Shown here piece by piece: positions 22,414 to 31,790 of a stretch of 64,000 nt of DNA (position 1 is its first letter; every line of letters starts with the position of its first letter). The translations under genes were made by a program, and so were the position numbers. Source of the DNA: Aedes albopictus (lineage: Eukaryota; Arthropoda; Insecta; Diptera; Culicidae). Under the pieces are notes generated by a model. The model was given only the letters and a program-made list of their open reading frames with translations. It made no database searches and was not told the DNA's origin. The stretch spans positions 381,362,706 through 381,426,705 of the forward strand of contig NC_085137.1 in assembly GCF_035046485.1 (NCBI RefSeq), in the 5' to 3' direction.

Positions 22414-23060
22414 TTACCGGAGGAATGGATGGAAGGTATAGTGTGTCCCCTCTACAAAACGGGCGACATGTTGGATTGCGGGAACTACCGCGTGATCACA
22501 CTACTGAGCGCTGCCTACAAGATACTCTCTCAAATTTTATGCCGCCGTATATCACCGATAGCAAGAGAGTTCGTGGGGCAATATCAGGCTGGATGTATGG
22601 GTGAACGCGCTACAACGGACCAGATGTTCGCCATCCGCCAGGTGTTGCAGAAATGCCGCGAATACAACGTGCCCACACATCACTTGTTCATCGATTTCAA
22701 ATCGGCGTATGATACAATCGATCGAGAACAGCTATGGCAGATTATGCACGAATACGAATTTCCGGATAAACTGATACGGTTGATCAAGGCGACGATGGAT
22801 CGAGTGATGTGCGTAGTTCGAGTATCAGGGACACTCTCGAGTCCCTTCGAATCTCGCAGAGGGTTACGGCAAGGTGATGGTCTTTCGTGCTTGCTGTTCA
22901 ACATTGCTTTGGAGGGTGTAATAAGGAGAGCGGGGATTAACACGAGTGGTACGATTTTCACGTAGTCCGTTCAGCTGCTTGGTTTCGCTGATGATATTGA
23001 TATTATTGCTCGTAAATTTGAGACGATGGCGACTAAAGAGTGAAGCCAGGTGAATCGGAT
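22414..23060 (+). pseudogene. Reverse transcriptase core of LINE A3
   Basis: Motifs in order: LPEEWMEGIVCPLYKTGD, NYRVITLLSAAYKILSQIL, GQYQAGCMGERATTDQMF, LFIDFKSAYDTIDR (motif A, catalytic Asp in FKSAYD), RRGLRQGDGLSCLLFNIAL (motif B, RQGDGLS), and QLLGFADDIDIIAR (motif C, FADD, about 22976-23020). A TAG at about 22963 and a TGA near 23041 break the frame, but the catalytic residues remain. It is the best-preserved RT in the window. Confidence 0.92.
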
Positions 23061-23069
23061 TAGTCATTA

Positions 23070-23773
23070 ATGTGTCGAAGACAAAGAACATGATGGCAGA
23101 GGGCTCCAGGGAGGAATCACCGCGCCCGCCACCCCGAATTTATATCGACGGTGATGAAATCGAGGCGGTTGAAGAATTCGTGTACTTGGGCTCACTGGTG
23201 ACCGCCGACAACGACTCCAGCAGAGAAATTCAGAGGCGCATTGTGGCAGGAAATCGTGCTTACTTTGGACTCCACAGAACTCTACGATCGAATAAAGTTC
23301 GCCGTAACACGAAGTTAACTATCTACAAAACGCTGATTAGATCGGTCTTCCTCTATGGGCACGAAACATGGACCCTACGTGTAGAGGACCAACGCGCTTT
23401 TTGAGTTTTCGAACAGAAGGTGTTGCGTACCATCTACGGAGGAGTGCAGATGGAAGACGGGACTTGGAGAAGGTGAATGAACCACGAGCTGCATCAGCTG
23501 CTGGGAGAACCAACCATCGTCCATATCGCGAAAATCGGGAGGCTACGGTGGGCGGGTCACGTCATCAGGATGTCGGATAGCAACCTGACTAAAATGGTTC
23601 TCGAGAGTCATCCGACCGGTACAAGAAGACGTGGTGCGCAGCGAGCTAGGTGGGTCGACCAAGTGGAGGACGATCTGCGGACCCTACGCAGAGTGCGCAA
23701 CTGGAGACAAACAGCCATGAACCGAGTGGAATGGAGACGGCTACTACGTACAGCAGAGGCCACCCGGCCTTAG
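23070..23773 (+). pseudogene. RT thumb and C-terminal tail of LINE A3
   Basis: EAVEEFVYLGSLVTADNDSS, RRNTKLTIYKTLIRSVFLYG and WTLRVEDQRAF are followed, after a TGA at 23402 and another at 23476, by MNHELHQLLGEPTIVHIAK and GRLRWAGHVIRMSDSNLTK, with GAQRARWVDQVEDDLRTLRR at the end. It matches fragment A1 closely. The stop at 23773 is probably the original end. Confidence 0.9.
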
Positions 23774-23857
23774 CCTGATCGGTAAGGTAAGTACCTGCCT
23801 CCTGCGGTTCTGAGGCCTGGTATCCCCATGGTCCTGGCAGTTCAAAATTTAAGATTG

Positions 23858-24350
23858 CAGTGGCGTAGCTTGGAATTTGGGAGCCGCACCGGGCCCCTGT
23901 GAAAATAACAGACGTACCAAGATGTACATGTTTTACGATGATGCATAAAAATGTACCATAAAAGATGTCTTAATATTTTTAATTCTGAAATAATTTCTTC
24001 GAAAAATTTGAGGAGTTTCTCTACGGTTGTCTAAGGTTCTGTAAAAAAATCTATAGAAATTATTTCGAAAACTCTCTCTCTGAAATTCCTCCAAAGTATT
24101 CTCGAATTATTTCGGGAAAACATTTCTCTGGAGATTTCTGGTATCTTAAAAAAATCAAATATTTCTTCAGAAATTTCTTCAAGGATTCCTTCAGGAATTT
24201 CTCCTAAGACTGTCTTGTCACTTTTTTCAGGAGTTCTTCAATGACTAGACGCATATTTTAAGTGATTAATGCAAGGCTAAGATTTCATAGAGTATCCATC
24301 GGGAATTCTTCAGGATTCGCATCTAGAATTCTTTCGAGATTGATTTTTTA
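23858..24350 (+). mobile_element. hAT-like left end and degenerate sequence
   Basis: CAGTGGCGTAGCTTGG at 23858 is a typical hAT-type terminus. The matching mirror CTGGCTACGTCACTG occurs at 25864-25878, but flanking sequences show no 8-bp duplication. The two ends are therefore probably from separate truncated copies. The interior to 24350 turns into degenerate AGGAATTTCTTC-type minisatellite. Confidence 0.45.
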
Positions 24351-24890
24351 CATAGATTTCAAAGACGTGATAAAATCGGAACAATACTGTAATTGGATCA
24401 CGATTGTTGTTCAACTATTTCTATAATACACGGAAACGCACGCATGGTTGTCTTCCAAAGCAACTAAAACCATTTACCTATTGTGAAGATTATTTATAAC
24501 TTCTCTGGACGATCTAGAAGTACGATATAATAGTCAAAACAAAATAAAGTGTCAAATAGTACAAAGGGTTGCACATTTCATTCGCGTTCGCTTCTCTGCC
24601 GATTTTATTTCACTTTTTTACACTACTTCTGTGTCATTGGCTAAGTTTGCGTTCATGGTTTTTGCTTCGTTCTTCTGTGTAGTTTTTTTTTCTGTAATAA
24701 AATAGTCATTTGTCAAAAGAAGCATCTGAGACACACTGGAGCGCGTAGAACTTCGTTGTCTAGTTTGTAGACAAAAGCGTCAAGTCACTGAGCGCATTAA
24801 TAATTAACTGGTGTGCTTGTGCCTTTTCCTACGTTTCGTATGTATTATTGCTAAAGTAGACTCAAGTTCTTCTATGTACTTTATTTGCAG
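24351..24890. other. AT-rich sequence upstream of the candidate exon
   Basis: No repeat end was recognised. The last 30 bases before 24890 form a pyrimidine-rich tract ending TTATTTGCAG, a convincing splice acceptor. The rest may be intron or promoter of the gene that owns the exon. Confidence 0.4.
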
Positions 24891-25034
24891 AACTAAAACA
24901 ACATCAACAACAGCAGCAGCAGCATCATCACCATAAACAACATCAACATGCAACAGCCACGCTACAGTCCAGCTCCTCCGCCACCGGCAGGGATGCGTCC
25001 CCAGATGCCACCCAGACATCAGGCCATTCCCAAT
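24891..25034 (+). CDS. Candidate first coding exon, Pro/Met-rich N-terminus
   Basis: A splice acceptor (TTATTTGCAG, AG at 24889-24890) opens an exon with a CAACAACAGCAGCAGC leader and an ATG at 24948. It runs 29 codons to AAT and then an ideal donor GTAAGTAAGT at 25035, in phase 0. The peptide begins MQQPRYSPAPPPPAGMRPQM and ends RHQAIPN. This Gln/Pro/Met-rich style suits the N-terminus of a nuclear or RNA-binding regulator. A BAP60/SMARCD-like chromatin subunit is one loose possibility but cannot be shown. No other exon of the gene is recognisable in the window. It is the strongest host coding candidate. Confidence 0.55.
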
Positions 25035-25487
25035 GTAAGTAAGTACCTACCTCTAGTAAAGATAGTGGCGTTGGTGGTAGTGGTCTCTAGAGTTTGCTCG
25101 GAAAATATTGCTCCACCATGCTCAGTTGCTTACCCCAGAAGCGGGCAACTATCAATCAAGTGGCGTTAGAAGCAGGAAGCTTTCGACTAGATGCAAACTG
25201 AAATTTCAATCAAGATTAATGAAGACGCTTTACGATCTGTTCTTGCTGAGTGGATTCAAACTATTCATTTTTTCGTGAAACCGTTATCTGATGTAATATT
25301 GAGTAAGTCTGTTGTTTCTTCTTCATAGGTTTTCCACAGGCCTTTTTACTACCATCAACTCAGTCACGATTTGGCTATTTTGTTTTCAATTGATTTTAAA
25401 TGTTATGAAAACAAATTAAGTTCGTTTGGATTAAAAATATACCTAGTAGGAAATTTAATGTCAAATTTTGTGTGAACTAGTATAGCC
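25035..25487 (+). other. Probable intron after the candidate exon
   Basis: Starts with GTAAGTAAGT and holds no recognised repeat or acceptor-exon pair before the hAT-like element at 25496. If the exon is real, the next exon lies outside this window or is too diverged to see. Confidence 0.35.
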
Positions 25488-25495
25488 ACTAGACG

Positions 25496-26002
25496 GGTTT
25501 GGTGGTATAGCGGCTCTCAGCGGCTAACGGGTTCCCAACCGGTGGTCCGTGGCCCCCTGGGAGGCCGTGAAGCCAGTGGAGGGGAGCCGCGATGTTTCCA
25601 AAAAATGGTAATTTTTTTATTCTATTTTGTGCAAATTATACCATTTTTTAATTTTGTATACCGCCACCCTCAAAAGCCACAATTTGAGGAAGAAATTTTC
25701 AATATAAAACGCCTTCAGAAGAAAAAAAAATTCGGCTGCGCCGCTATTTTTTCAGCTAAGACTCTAATTGAAAGTACATGACATCATTGTTTACGAAATG
25801 TGAATATCGAATAAAAAAATGTAAAACGTATTGATCGTCGAAAATCCCTCCCACAGTAAATTTCTGGCTACGTCACTGTCCCCAAAAAAACTCGGTTTCG
25901 TTAATTAAATTCATATTTTTTTCTAAAAATGTTCATTGGGCCGCAGATGTTTTGATAATTCTTAAAGGGGGTCGCCACCTCGAAAAGGTTGAGAACCCCT
26001 GG
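25496..26002. mobile_element. hAT-like non-autonomous element (about 507 bp)
   Basis: The right end, reverse complemented, reads CCAGGGGTTCTCAACCTTTT, a classic hAT-type terminus. On the left, GGGTTCCCAACCGGTGG near 25529 is its counterpart. CTAGACG occurs at 25489-25495 and 26004-26010 and may be the 7-8-bp duplication, which would add about 30 bp of odd sequence on the left. It contains a fragment ending CTGGCTACGTCACTG (25864-25878) from another element. Confidence 0.6.
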
Positions 26003-27389
26003 GCTAGACGTTTCAGTCCAGCGGTCAGATTCGCATGAAGAAGGTCCTAATCAGAAATAACAGATAATCAGAGTTTCAGAAAAAAAATCTCTCAAGAAAT
26101 ATAACTATTAACAAATTATGGATTTTGTCCATAATTATCAAACTTTATTTCCTTGAAAGACACAATAAAATATGTCAAGTATTTCGTTAAGAGCACCCAT
26201 GAGAGCACCACTTCAATTTTCTCATAGAATTTTACCAAATAACAAGCTTGGTCGAATGGAAAAAATGGGATTTTTATTCATGGAATACAAAAACAACATG
26301 CCAAATTATACGGATATGCCGGAATCCGTTCCGGTAGGGAAAGAGAAGGACTTTCTAGAATCATGTGCTGCTGTAGACTGTAGTAGCTTGAAATTCACGA
26401 ATTTTCATTAATTTACAATTCAAACGGATGTCGTGCTAAAAGTAATAAGCCTGGCATTTTTTATGAGTTCCTCCAGGGACACCTTCAGGAACTTCTCCAG
26501 TGATTTCTTCAGGAGAGACTTCTCCAGGAATTTCTCCTTCGTGAATTGCTCCGTGGAAGCTTGCGGGGTTCCAATAGTAGTTGTATTTAGGCTTGTTCTA
26601 AGAAATGCTTCAGGAATTCCTTCCACGGTTCATTTAATTCATTCCATTCAAACATGTTTACAGATATTTCTGCAAGGCTGCAACGAAGAATTCCTCCAGA
26701 TTTTTTTCATAGCTTCCTTCAGTATTTCCAATATGGATTCCTCCAGAAATTCCTTTAAAAATTTCTCTTGGTATTTCATCAGACATTTCTCCGGAAATTT
26801 CTCCTGGGATATCCTAAGAATTTCTGCAGAATTTTTTCTAGCAAACTCATGGGAATTTGACCATAGATTCTTTTAGGAATTTGTGCAGGTGATTCTTCAG
26901 ATATTTCTTCAGGGATTACTCTATATATTCCTTAAAGAGTTCTACTACTTCCATCTAAAGTTATTTAAAGTATTTGTGCAGAAATATCTTTCAGGAATTC
27001 TCTCAGGAAATTTCACCAGAGATTATTCAAAATCAATCCGGAAATGTTTTCAACATTTTACATCAAAACTTCATTAGGAGTCCAGCCAAAGGTTTCTTTC
27101 AATATTTGTTTAGTCCAGATATTACTGCATACATGGATTCCTTCCGATTTTTCCATGCATTCCTACAGAAAATCTTCCATAAATTCGATGACAAAGCTCT
27201 CCTGGGATTTCCTAAGGAATTCCTCATAAGGGTTTCTCCAGGAATTCCTCCAAGTATTTCTTCAAGAATTGCTTCTGTGATACTTTCAGGAACAGCTCCA
27301 AGGGTTATTCTAAAAATTCCTACAAAGATTGCTTCAGAAAAACTTCTTGGAATTTCTTTAGGGATTAATCCAGGACGTCCTCCAGAATC

Positions 27390-27585
27390 GAATATTTGCT
27401 ACTACCACCAGATCTGTGCTGGTGGCGCCTCTATGTCGGCTTATGCCAGGCACTTCAACGCACCCCACTAGACCCTTCTACTAGCTGGCGCCTCAAAGAG
27501 CAGACGTGCTTGAGGTGCTTACCCACTTGTTCGCCAGCGGTGATGTACTGACAAACGACTTAAGCGCCATCACTTTCAGAGATTT
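27390..27585. other. Non-repeat patch inside block 1
   Basis: About 195 bp of GC-richer sequence (CTGGTGGCGCCTCTATGTCGG to GACTTAAGCGCCATCAC) interrupts the minisatellite. GGTGGCGCC and GGCGCC-type boxes hint at an old insertion, but no terminal repeats or duplication were found. Confidence 0.45.
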
Positions 27586-27976
27586 CTCCTGGGATTTCTC
27601 CATGGAATTCCTCTAGGGATTCCTGCAGGTATTTCTCCAGGAGTTCCTCCAGAAATTATTACATAAATTTCCGTAGGGAATTCTCCAGATATTTCTCTAT
27701 GCATTGTTCCAGTCATTCCTCTAGGCATTCCTCCAAGATTTTATCCAGTAATTCCTCAAGGGACTCCTCCGGAAATTCCTTCAAGCATTCAGAAATTATC
27801 CCAGGAATGTCGTCAAAGATTCCTCCAGGAAATCCCCCAGGGATTCCTCTAAGAATTTGTCTAGGAATTTTTTTCAGGATTTTATCCAGGAATTTCTCCT
27901 AGAATTCATCCAGGAATTTTTTCAAAAATTGCTACAGGAATTTCTCCAGAATTTATTCAAGGGATCCCTCTTGGTA

Positions 27977-28750
27977 CCGTAAACCGGGGTCAAATTGATC
28001 AGCGGGGTGAAATTGATCATTCGGATACTACATTGTAATATCATACTAGGAACTCTTAAGCGTCGTAATGATCTTAAACTTTTTACTTCATCTGGTTCGT
28101 AGATGTCTAGAGATGAGCGTAGACTTTTAATTTTTTAGAAAAAGTTAGTTTTGCCTTATTTTTTAAGGAATTTGCAATGTATTTCTCTTTTAGCTGAAAT
28201 CATTGCTGCTAAACAATCGATTGCTAATAATACTTCCCGTAAATTCTCTGTTTTAACATTTTTGTGGAGCCTTGGTTGAGAAGCTATGTAGCTAATCAGA
28301 ACGAGACATAGTTAAAAAAAAGTTTATTTTATGATTAAATAGTCATTTATTGTGATAGACATAATTTATTTCAAATGAAATTGCCTACCTTTAGGCGTTT
28401 AAGGGGAAATTTCAAAATTTAATTATGCATTTTAAGTATTAAATTCACTAGATGTAAGATTTTAAACGCGTTATTCGGTTTTAGAAGAGCAAAATTAAGC
28501 GGAGAAGGGAATTTTCCTTTTCAACCGATGCTTATTTGTATACTGATCAATTTCGCCCCAAAGTGGCATTTCCAATTTTTTGATATTTGGAGCTATTTTA
28601 CTTAAAGTTTAAATTTGTTGAACAAAATTCTGTCACATGGTTCCATGGAGATCCACTGGGTACTGGTTTTACAGAAACTCTTTTGGCAATATTTGAATTG
28701 CTACTGATGTTATCCGCAAAAGTTGTGATCAATTTGACCCCGGATTACGG
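27977..28750. mobile_element. 774-bp TA-flanked element with CCGTAA termini
   Basis: The left end is CCGTAAACCGGGGTCAAATT and the right end reverse complemented is CCGTAATCCGGGGTCAAATT, flanked by TA at 27975-27976 and 28751-28752. GGGGTCAAATTGATCA and GGGGTGAAATTGATCA motifs repeat inside the ends. The interior is AT-rich with no ORF of note. It is a non-autonomous Tc1/mariner-like or related MITE sitting in the minisatellite. Confidence 0.92.
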
Positions 28751-29215
28751 TACTTATCGAGAAATTTCTTCTCCATGAGTTCTTTCTGGGATTGCTCTAG
28801 GGATTCCCCTTGGGAATTCACCTGTGATTATTTCAGGGACTTCTGTAGGGTTTCCACTAGACATTCCTCCAGGCATTCCACCTGCAATTGTTCCTTGCAT
28901 CCCTGGAGATTCCTCCAGAAATTGTCTCAGGGATTCTTCCAGAGATTCGCCTTGGACTTCCTACAGGTATTTATCTACCAATTCCTCCAGGAATGGCTTC
29001 ATTTTTCCTCCATGAATTCCTCCAGAGATACCTGCAGGAATTCCCCCAAAGGGTTCCTCCAGGAATACCTCCAGAAATTCCTTTTAGGAATTCCTCCAAA
29101 AATTCCTCTAGGAATTGCTCTTTATTTTTTTTTAGGAATTTGTTCAGAAATTTCTCCAGACATCCATCCCAGAATTCCTCTAGGAATTCTTCCATGAATT
29201 TCTCCAGGGGTTACG

Positions 29216-29558
29216 AAATGAACAAAGGGGATACAATATATAAGGTTTTCTCTTAGTGAAATTAGACGGTCATCGCTCGTCTCGCCGCGTAGTAGGCTCC
29301 GCCCATTCGGAGCATAAATAACCAGAAGCAGTCTGGCTGGAACAGCTTCGTTCGCATATAACCGTTGGTCGACAGCTGCAAGGCATTTGTTCATTCTGCA
29401 CGCGCAGGGTGCGTACAATCCCAGTACGGTATAACAGACCGAATGAAATGTATTACCTTGCTAGGAGAAGTCATCCATACATCTGAAAGTTTTATTAAAC
29501 CTTTATCGAAAAATGTGCATCTTTGTTGGAAAAGTGCTCCACAGGTACATAACAAATC
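29216..29558. other. Unassigned sequence between minisatellite and LINE fragment
   Basis: A compact GC-mixed stretch (GTCTCGCCGCGTAGTAGG, AGCATAAATAACCAGAAGC) with no recognised motif. It lies on the 3' side of the RNase H LINE fragment and could be its untranslated region or another insertion. Confidence 0.35.
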
Positions 29559-29812
29559 AGGCCAAACATTTCAATAGGTCCTATCTGCATTTGAGAGGCT
29601 CTCTTTGTTCACTTTCTCTTTCAATTATTGCAATGTAATGATACACTTTTCAACTATTTTTGCAGTACAAATCAAAAGACGATTGTTTTGACCATCGTTC
29701 AATGCAAGGAGACAATCATAATACAAATAAACAGCTGAGATATTAACGAAAGAGAGGGAAACCAAAGAGAGCCTCTCTTCTGCAGATAGGACCTTTAGAC
29801 ATGTTTGGCCTG
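29559..29812. repeat. Inverted duplication of a LINE segment
   Basis: The block at 29559-29608 (GGCCAAACATTTCAATAGG through GAGAGGCTCTCTTTG) reappears inverted at 29755-29812 with few changes. The two arms enclose about 145 bp. The right arm lies in the open LINE frame, so the left arm is the transposed or folded copy, or both are arms of an unrecognised element. Confidence 0.75.
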
Positions 29813-30267
29813 AAATGTTCAGAATCCTCCTTGTCCCTATTACAGAAACGACAGGTATCATCTTCGAGTATACATAATTGTTTCAAATGGTATTTACTTG
29901 CACAGTGCCCCATTATTAGGCCACAGAAAGTATTCAAGTCTTTTTTGACAGGCTGAGAAGTTTTTGAGTTATAATTTTGTTAGGTACTATAAATCGTTTC
30001 GATTGTCGTGCTATTATTGTTTTTGCCAAGTATCATCAATCATCTTCTTTACCCAGTTCTTCAATTCCATTTTGAAGGTACATTCTGCGGCCCCACAAAA
30101 TGGCTCTGGACCTAGGAAAGAAGTTGATGACCCAGGTCTTGCTAAACAGTCTGATTTTTCATTACCTTCAATTCCACAGTGCCCAGGTACCCAGAAAAGG
30201 TTAACAGAACATTTTTTAGATACCTTCTGTAGTAATTGAATGCATTCCCAAACTAATTTAGAAGCAC

Positions 30268-30412
30268 ACGTAATAGTAGTTTACGCAACAAGGTGCAGAA
30301 TGAAGATTTTTACAGCACGAGTCGTACATTTATCCAACGAGGCTTGCCGAGTTGGATAATTACGACGAGTGCTGTAAAAATCGAGTTCTGCACCGAGTTG
30401 CGTACAACGTTT
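30268..30412. mobile_element. Hairpin MITE-like insert 1
   Basis: The ends read TACGCAACAAGGTGCAGAA and, in mirror, TACGCAACTCGGTGCAGAA. The inner stem TTTTTACAGCAC pairs with GTGCTGTAAAAA, and TTATCCAAC pairs with GTTGGATAA. It is about 145 bp long. Exact ends and duplication could not be fixed. It interrupts the RNase H region. Confidence 0.7.
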
Positions 30413-30591
30413 TTTGCAGCTTCATAAATTACCACTTGAGGGTAGTTTTCAACAAAACTGTTTCACCAGACTGCACACGGATGTTCATAGCCATGATTAA
30501 GGAAAACTGATCATAGCAGGTTATACAGAACAGTTGTCACAATTTTTCAAACATTCGTCCAGAAAGCATCAATAAGTTGATCAAAACTGAA

Positions 30592-30657
30592 AACAGTGCT
30601 GTAATGGTTCATTACGCAACGCAAATCAGTGCTGTAATGAACCATTACAGCACTGTT
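30592..30657. repeat. Hairpin insert 2 (GTGCTGTAATGG stem)
   Basis: AACAGTGCTGTAATGGTTCA pairs with the mirror sequence at about 30632-30657 across a loop of roughly 15-18 bases. The stem is close to perfect. It lies in the LINE RNase H region and is probably a short MITE or its core. Confidence 0.75.
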
Positions 30658-30959
30658 AATTTGGTGTGGGAAAGTAGGCCTTTTCCTGGCAGATTTGCGT
30701 GAAGTAAAATGACCTATTACGATGAGAAGTTGCAAAAAAGATTTTACCGCTTTTAATGCAGCTTGACTATCAGAAAAAATACATATGTTTGCATTTCTAT
30801 AGGCCATCTACCCATAGATATTGATAAACTAATTCCAGGGCCACTTACACCAGCTCCAACCTTGTCACCCATTTTGGAGCCATCTGTAAAGAAAACTACT
30901 GAACCTGAACGAATATTAGGCCCCCCCTGATTCCCATTAAACACGATTCGGAGTGGGAT

Positions 30960-31790
30960 GCATACAGGAGCCAGGAAATTCTCCAGGAAGTCCTCCGGGA
31001 ATTCTTACAAAATTATCTTTCAGATATCTTTTAGAAGTTCATCCACGGATTTGTTCAGGAATCCATCCATTCATTCCTTCAATTATACCCTCTGCAGTTC
31101 CTGCAGAAGAATTATTTCTGGAATTCGTCCTGCGATTCCTTCAGGATTGTATCCTGAGATTCTGTTTTTCTCAAAGAATTCCTTTAAAAGTTATCCATCG
31201 ATTTTTTCAAGAGACCCTGCAGAAATTCCTCTATGAGTTTTTTCAGAGATGTTTTGAGAGTGTTTCTCTCCAGAAAGTCATTCAGGGATTCTTCCAAATA
31301 TTCGAAATCCTTCAGGAATTCACTCACGGGCAACTTTTTCGGAATTTTCTCTGTGTTTCCTCCCTTCTCTAAGAAATACATCAGGAATTCTTCCTTGAAT
31401 TCCCCAGATATTTATTTTTGAATACATTCCAGGGACTCGTCCAGAAATTCAGGTGAATTTCAGATTTTTTCCGTGTTCTCCAGAAATACCTCCAGGAAAT
31501 TCTTCAACAATTTATTTAGGGATTTCCTTCAGAATTCTTACACTTACTCGAGAATTTCCTCCATTGATAGTTTCAAGGCTCTTAAGAAAATATCTTCATG
31601 AATTCTTCCAAGGATCCATCCGGAAATGCGTCAATTGAAATTTCTCCAAGATTGTCCTCTGCCATAAATTATAAGAATTTTCGGATGGATTTTCATTACT
31701 TTCTACTGGAGGAAATGTTAAAAGAAATCATCAAGAAATTCTGGATTAGTCGAAGGGCAGGTCCTAAAGAGAGTTCGTAATTTCCAAAAG
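30960..31790. repeat. Degenerate GGAATTCC-type minisatellite, block 2
   Basis: Same repeat type and orientation as block 1 (TTCCTCCAGGAATTC units), resuming directly after the RNase H fragment. The LINE therefore appears to have been inserted into one larger array. Open frames across it are repeat artefacts. Confidence 0.8.

Larger units (their letters stand above)
14110..23795 (+). mobile_element. LINE A3 (family alpha), broken by at least four insertions
   Basis: One plus-strand LINE whose pieces lie in order. Endonuclease end and linker are at 14340-14646, more linker at 19376-19686 and 19842-20152, RT at 22414-23060, and RT thumb and C-terminal tail at 23070-23773. Between them sit the nested pair at 14656-19366, the MITE at 19687-19841, the TA element at 20155-21203 and a Jockey-like LINE at 21206-22413. 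The tail is the same subfamily as A1. The 3' end near 23795 has a GGTAAGGTAAGTA-type tail. Total LINE sequence is roughly 3 kb. The left limit is approximate. Confidence 0.88.
26433..29215. repeat. Degenerate GGAATTCC-type minisatellite, block 1
   Basis: Long runs of diverged units built on TTCCTCCAGGAATT, with spacing mostly in multiples of three. This explains the many open frames coding SSRNSSRDS or IPPGIPPEI-type peptides. Because units hold palindromic GGAATTCC, open frames occur on both strands. It is interrupted by a unique patch at 27390-27585 and a TA element at 27977-28750. It is not a gene: codon positions drift and stops are scattered. Confidence 0.85.
29743..30944 (-). pseudogene. 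RNase H and C-terminal domain of a Loa/I-like LINE
   Basis: Minus-strand segments in order from the right: VVFFTDGSKMGDKVGAGVS (catalytic Asp in TDGS), NICIFSDSQAALKAVKSF (catalytic Asp in SDSQ), VPGHCGIEGNEKSDCLA (the Glu/Asp end of the fold, about 30142-30190), then FCGLIMGHCASKYHLKQL and DDTCRFCNRDKEDSEHF (a zinc-knuckle-like C-terminus). Two hairpin insertions lie between the SDSQ and VPGH segments. This order suits LINEs of the Loa/R1/I type with an RNase H domain. The RT itself is absent, so the copy is a fragment. Confidence 0.85.

Noticed and set aside
23858..25878. A single 2-kb hAT element from CAGTGGCGTAGC to GCTACGTCACTG
   Set aside because: Flanks show no 8-bp duplication, the interval would contain the candidate host exon, and the right end lies inside another element.
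26433..29256. Many open frames on both strands rich in Ser/Arg/Asn or Ile/Pro/Gly
   Set aside because: They follow the degenerate GGAATTCC repeat, whose units are mostly multiples of three. They drift in frame and show no domain.
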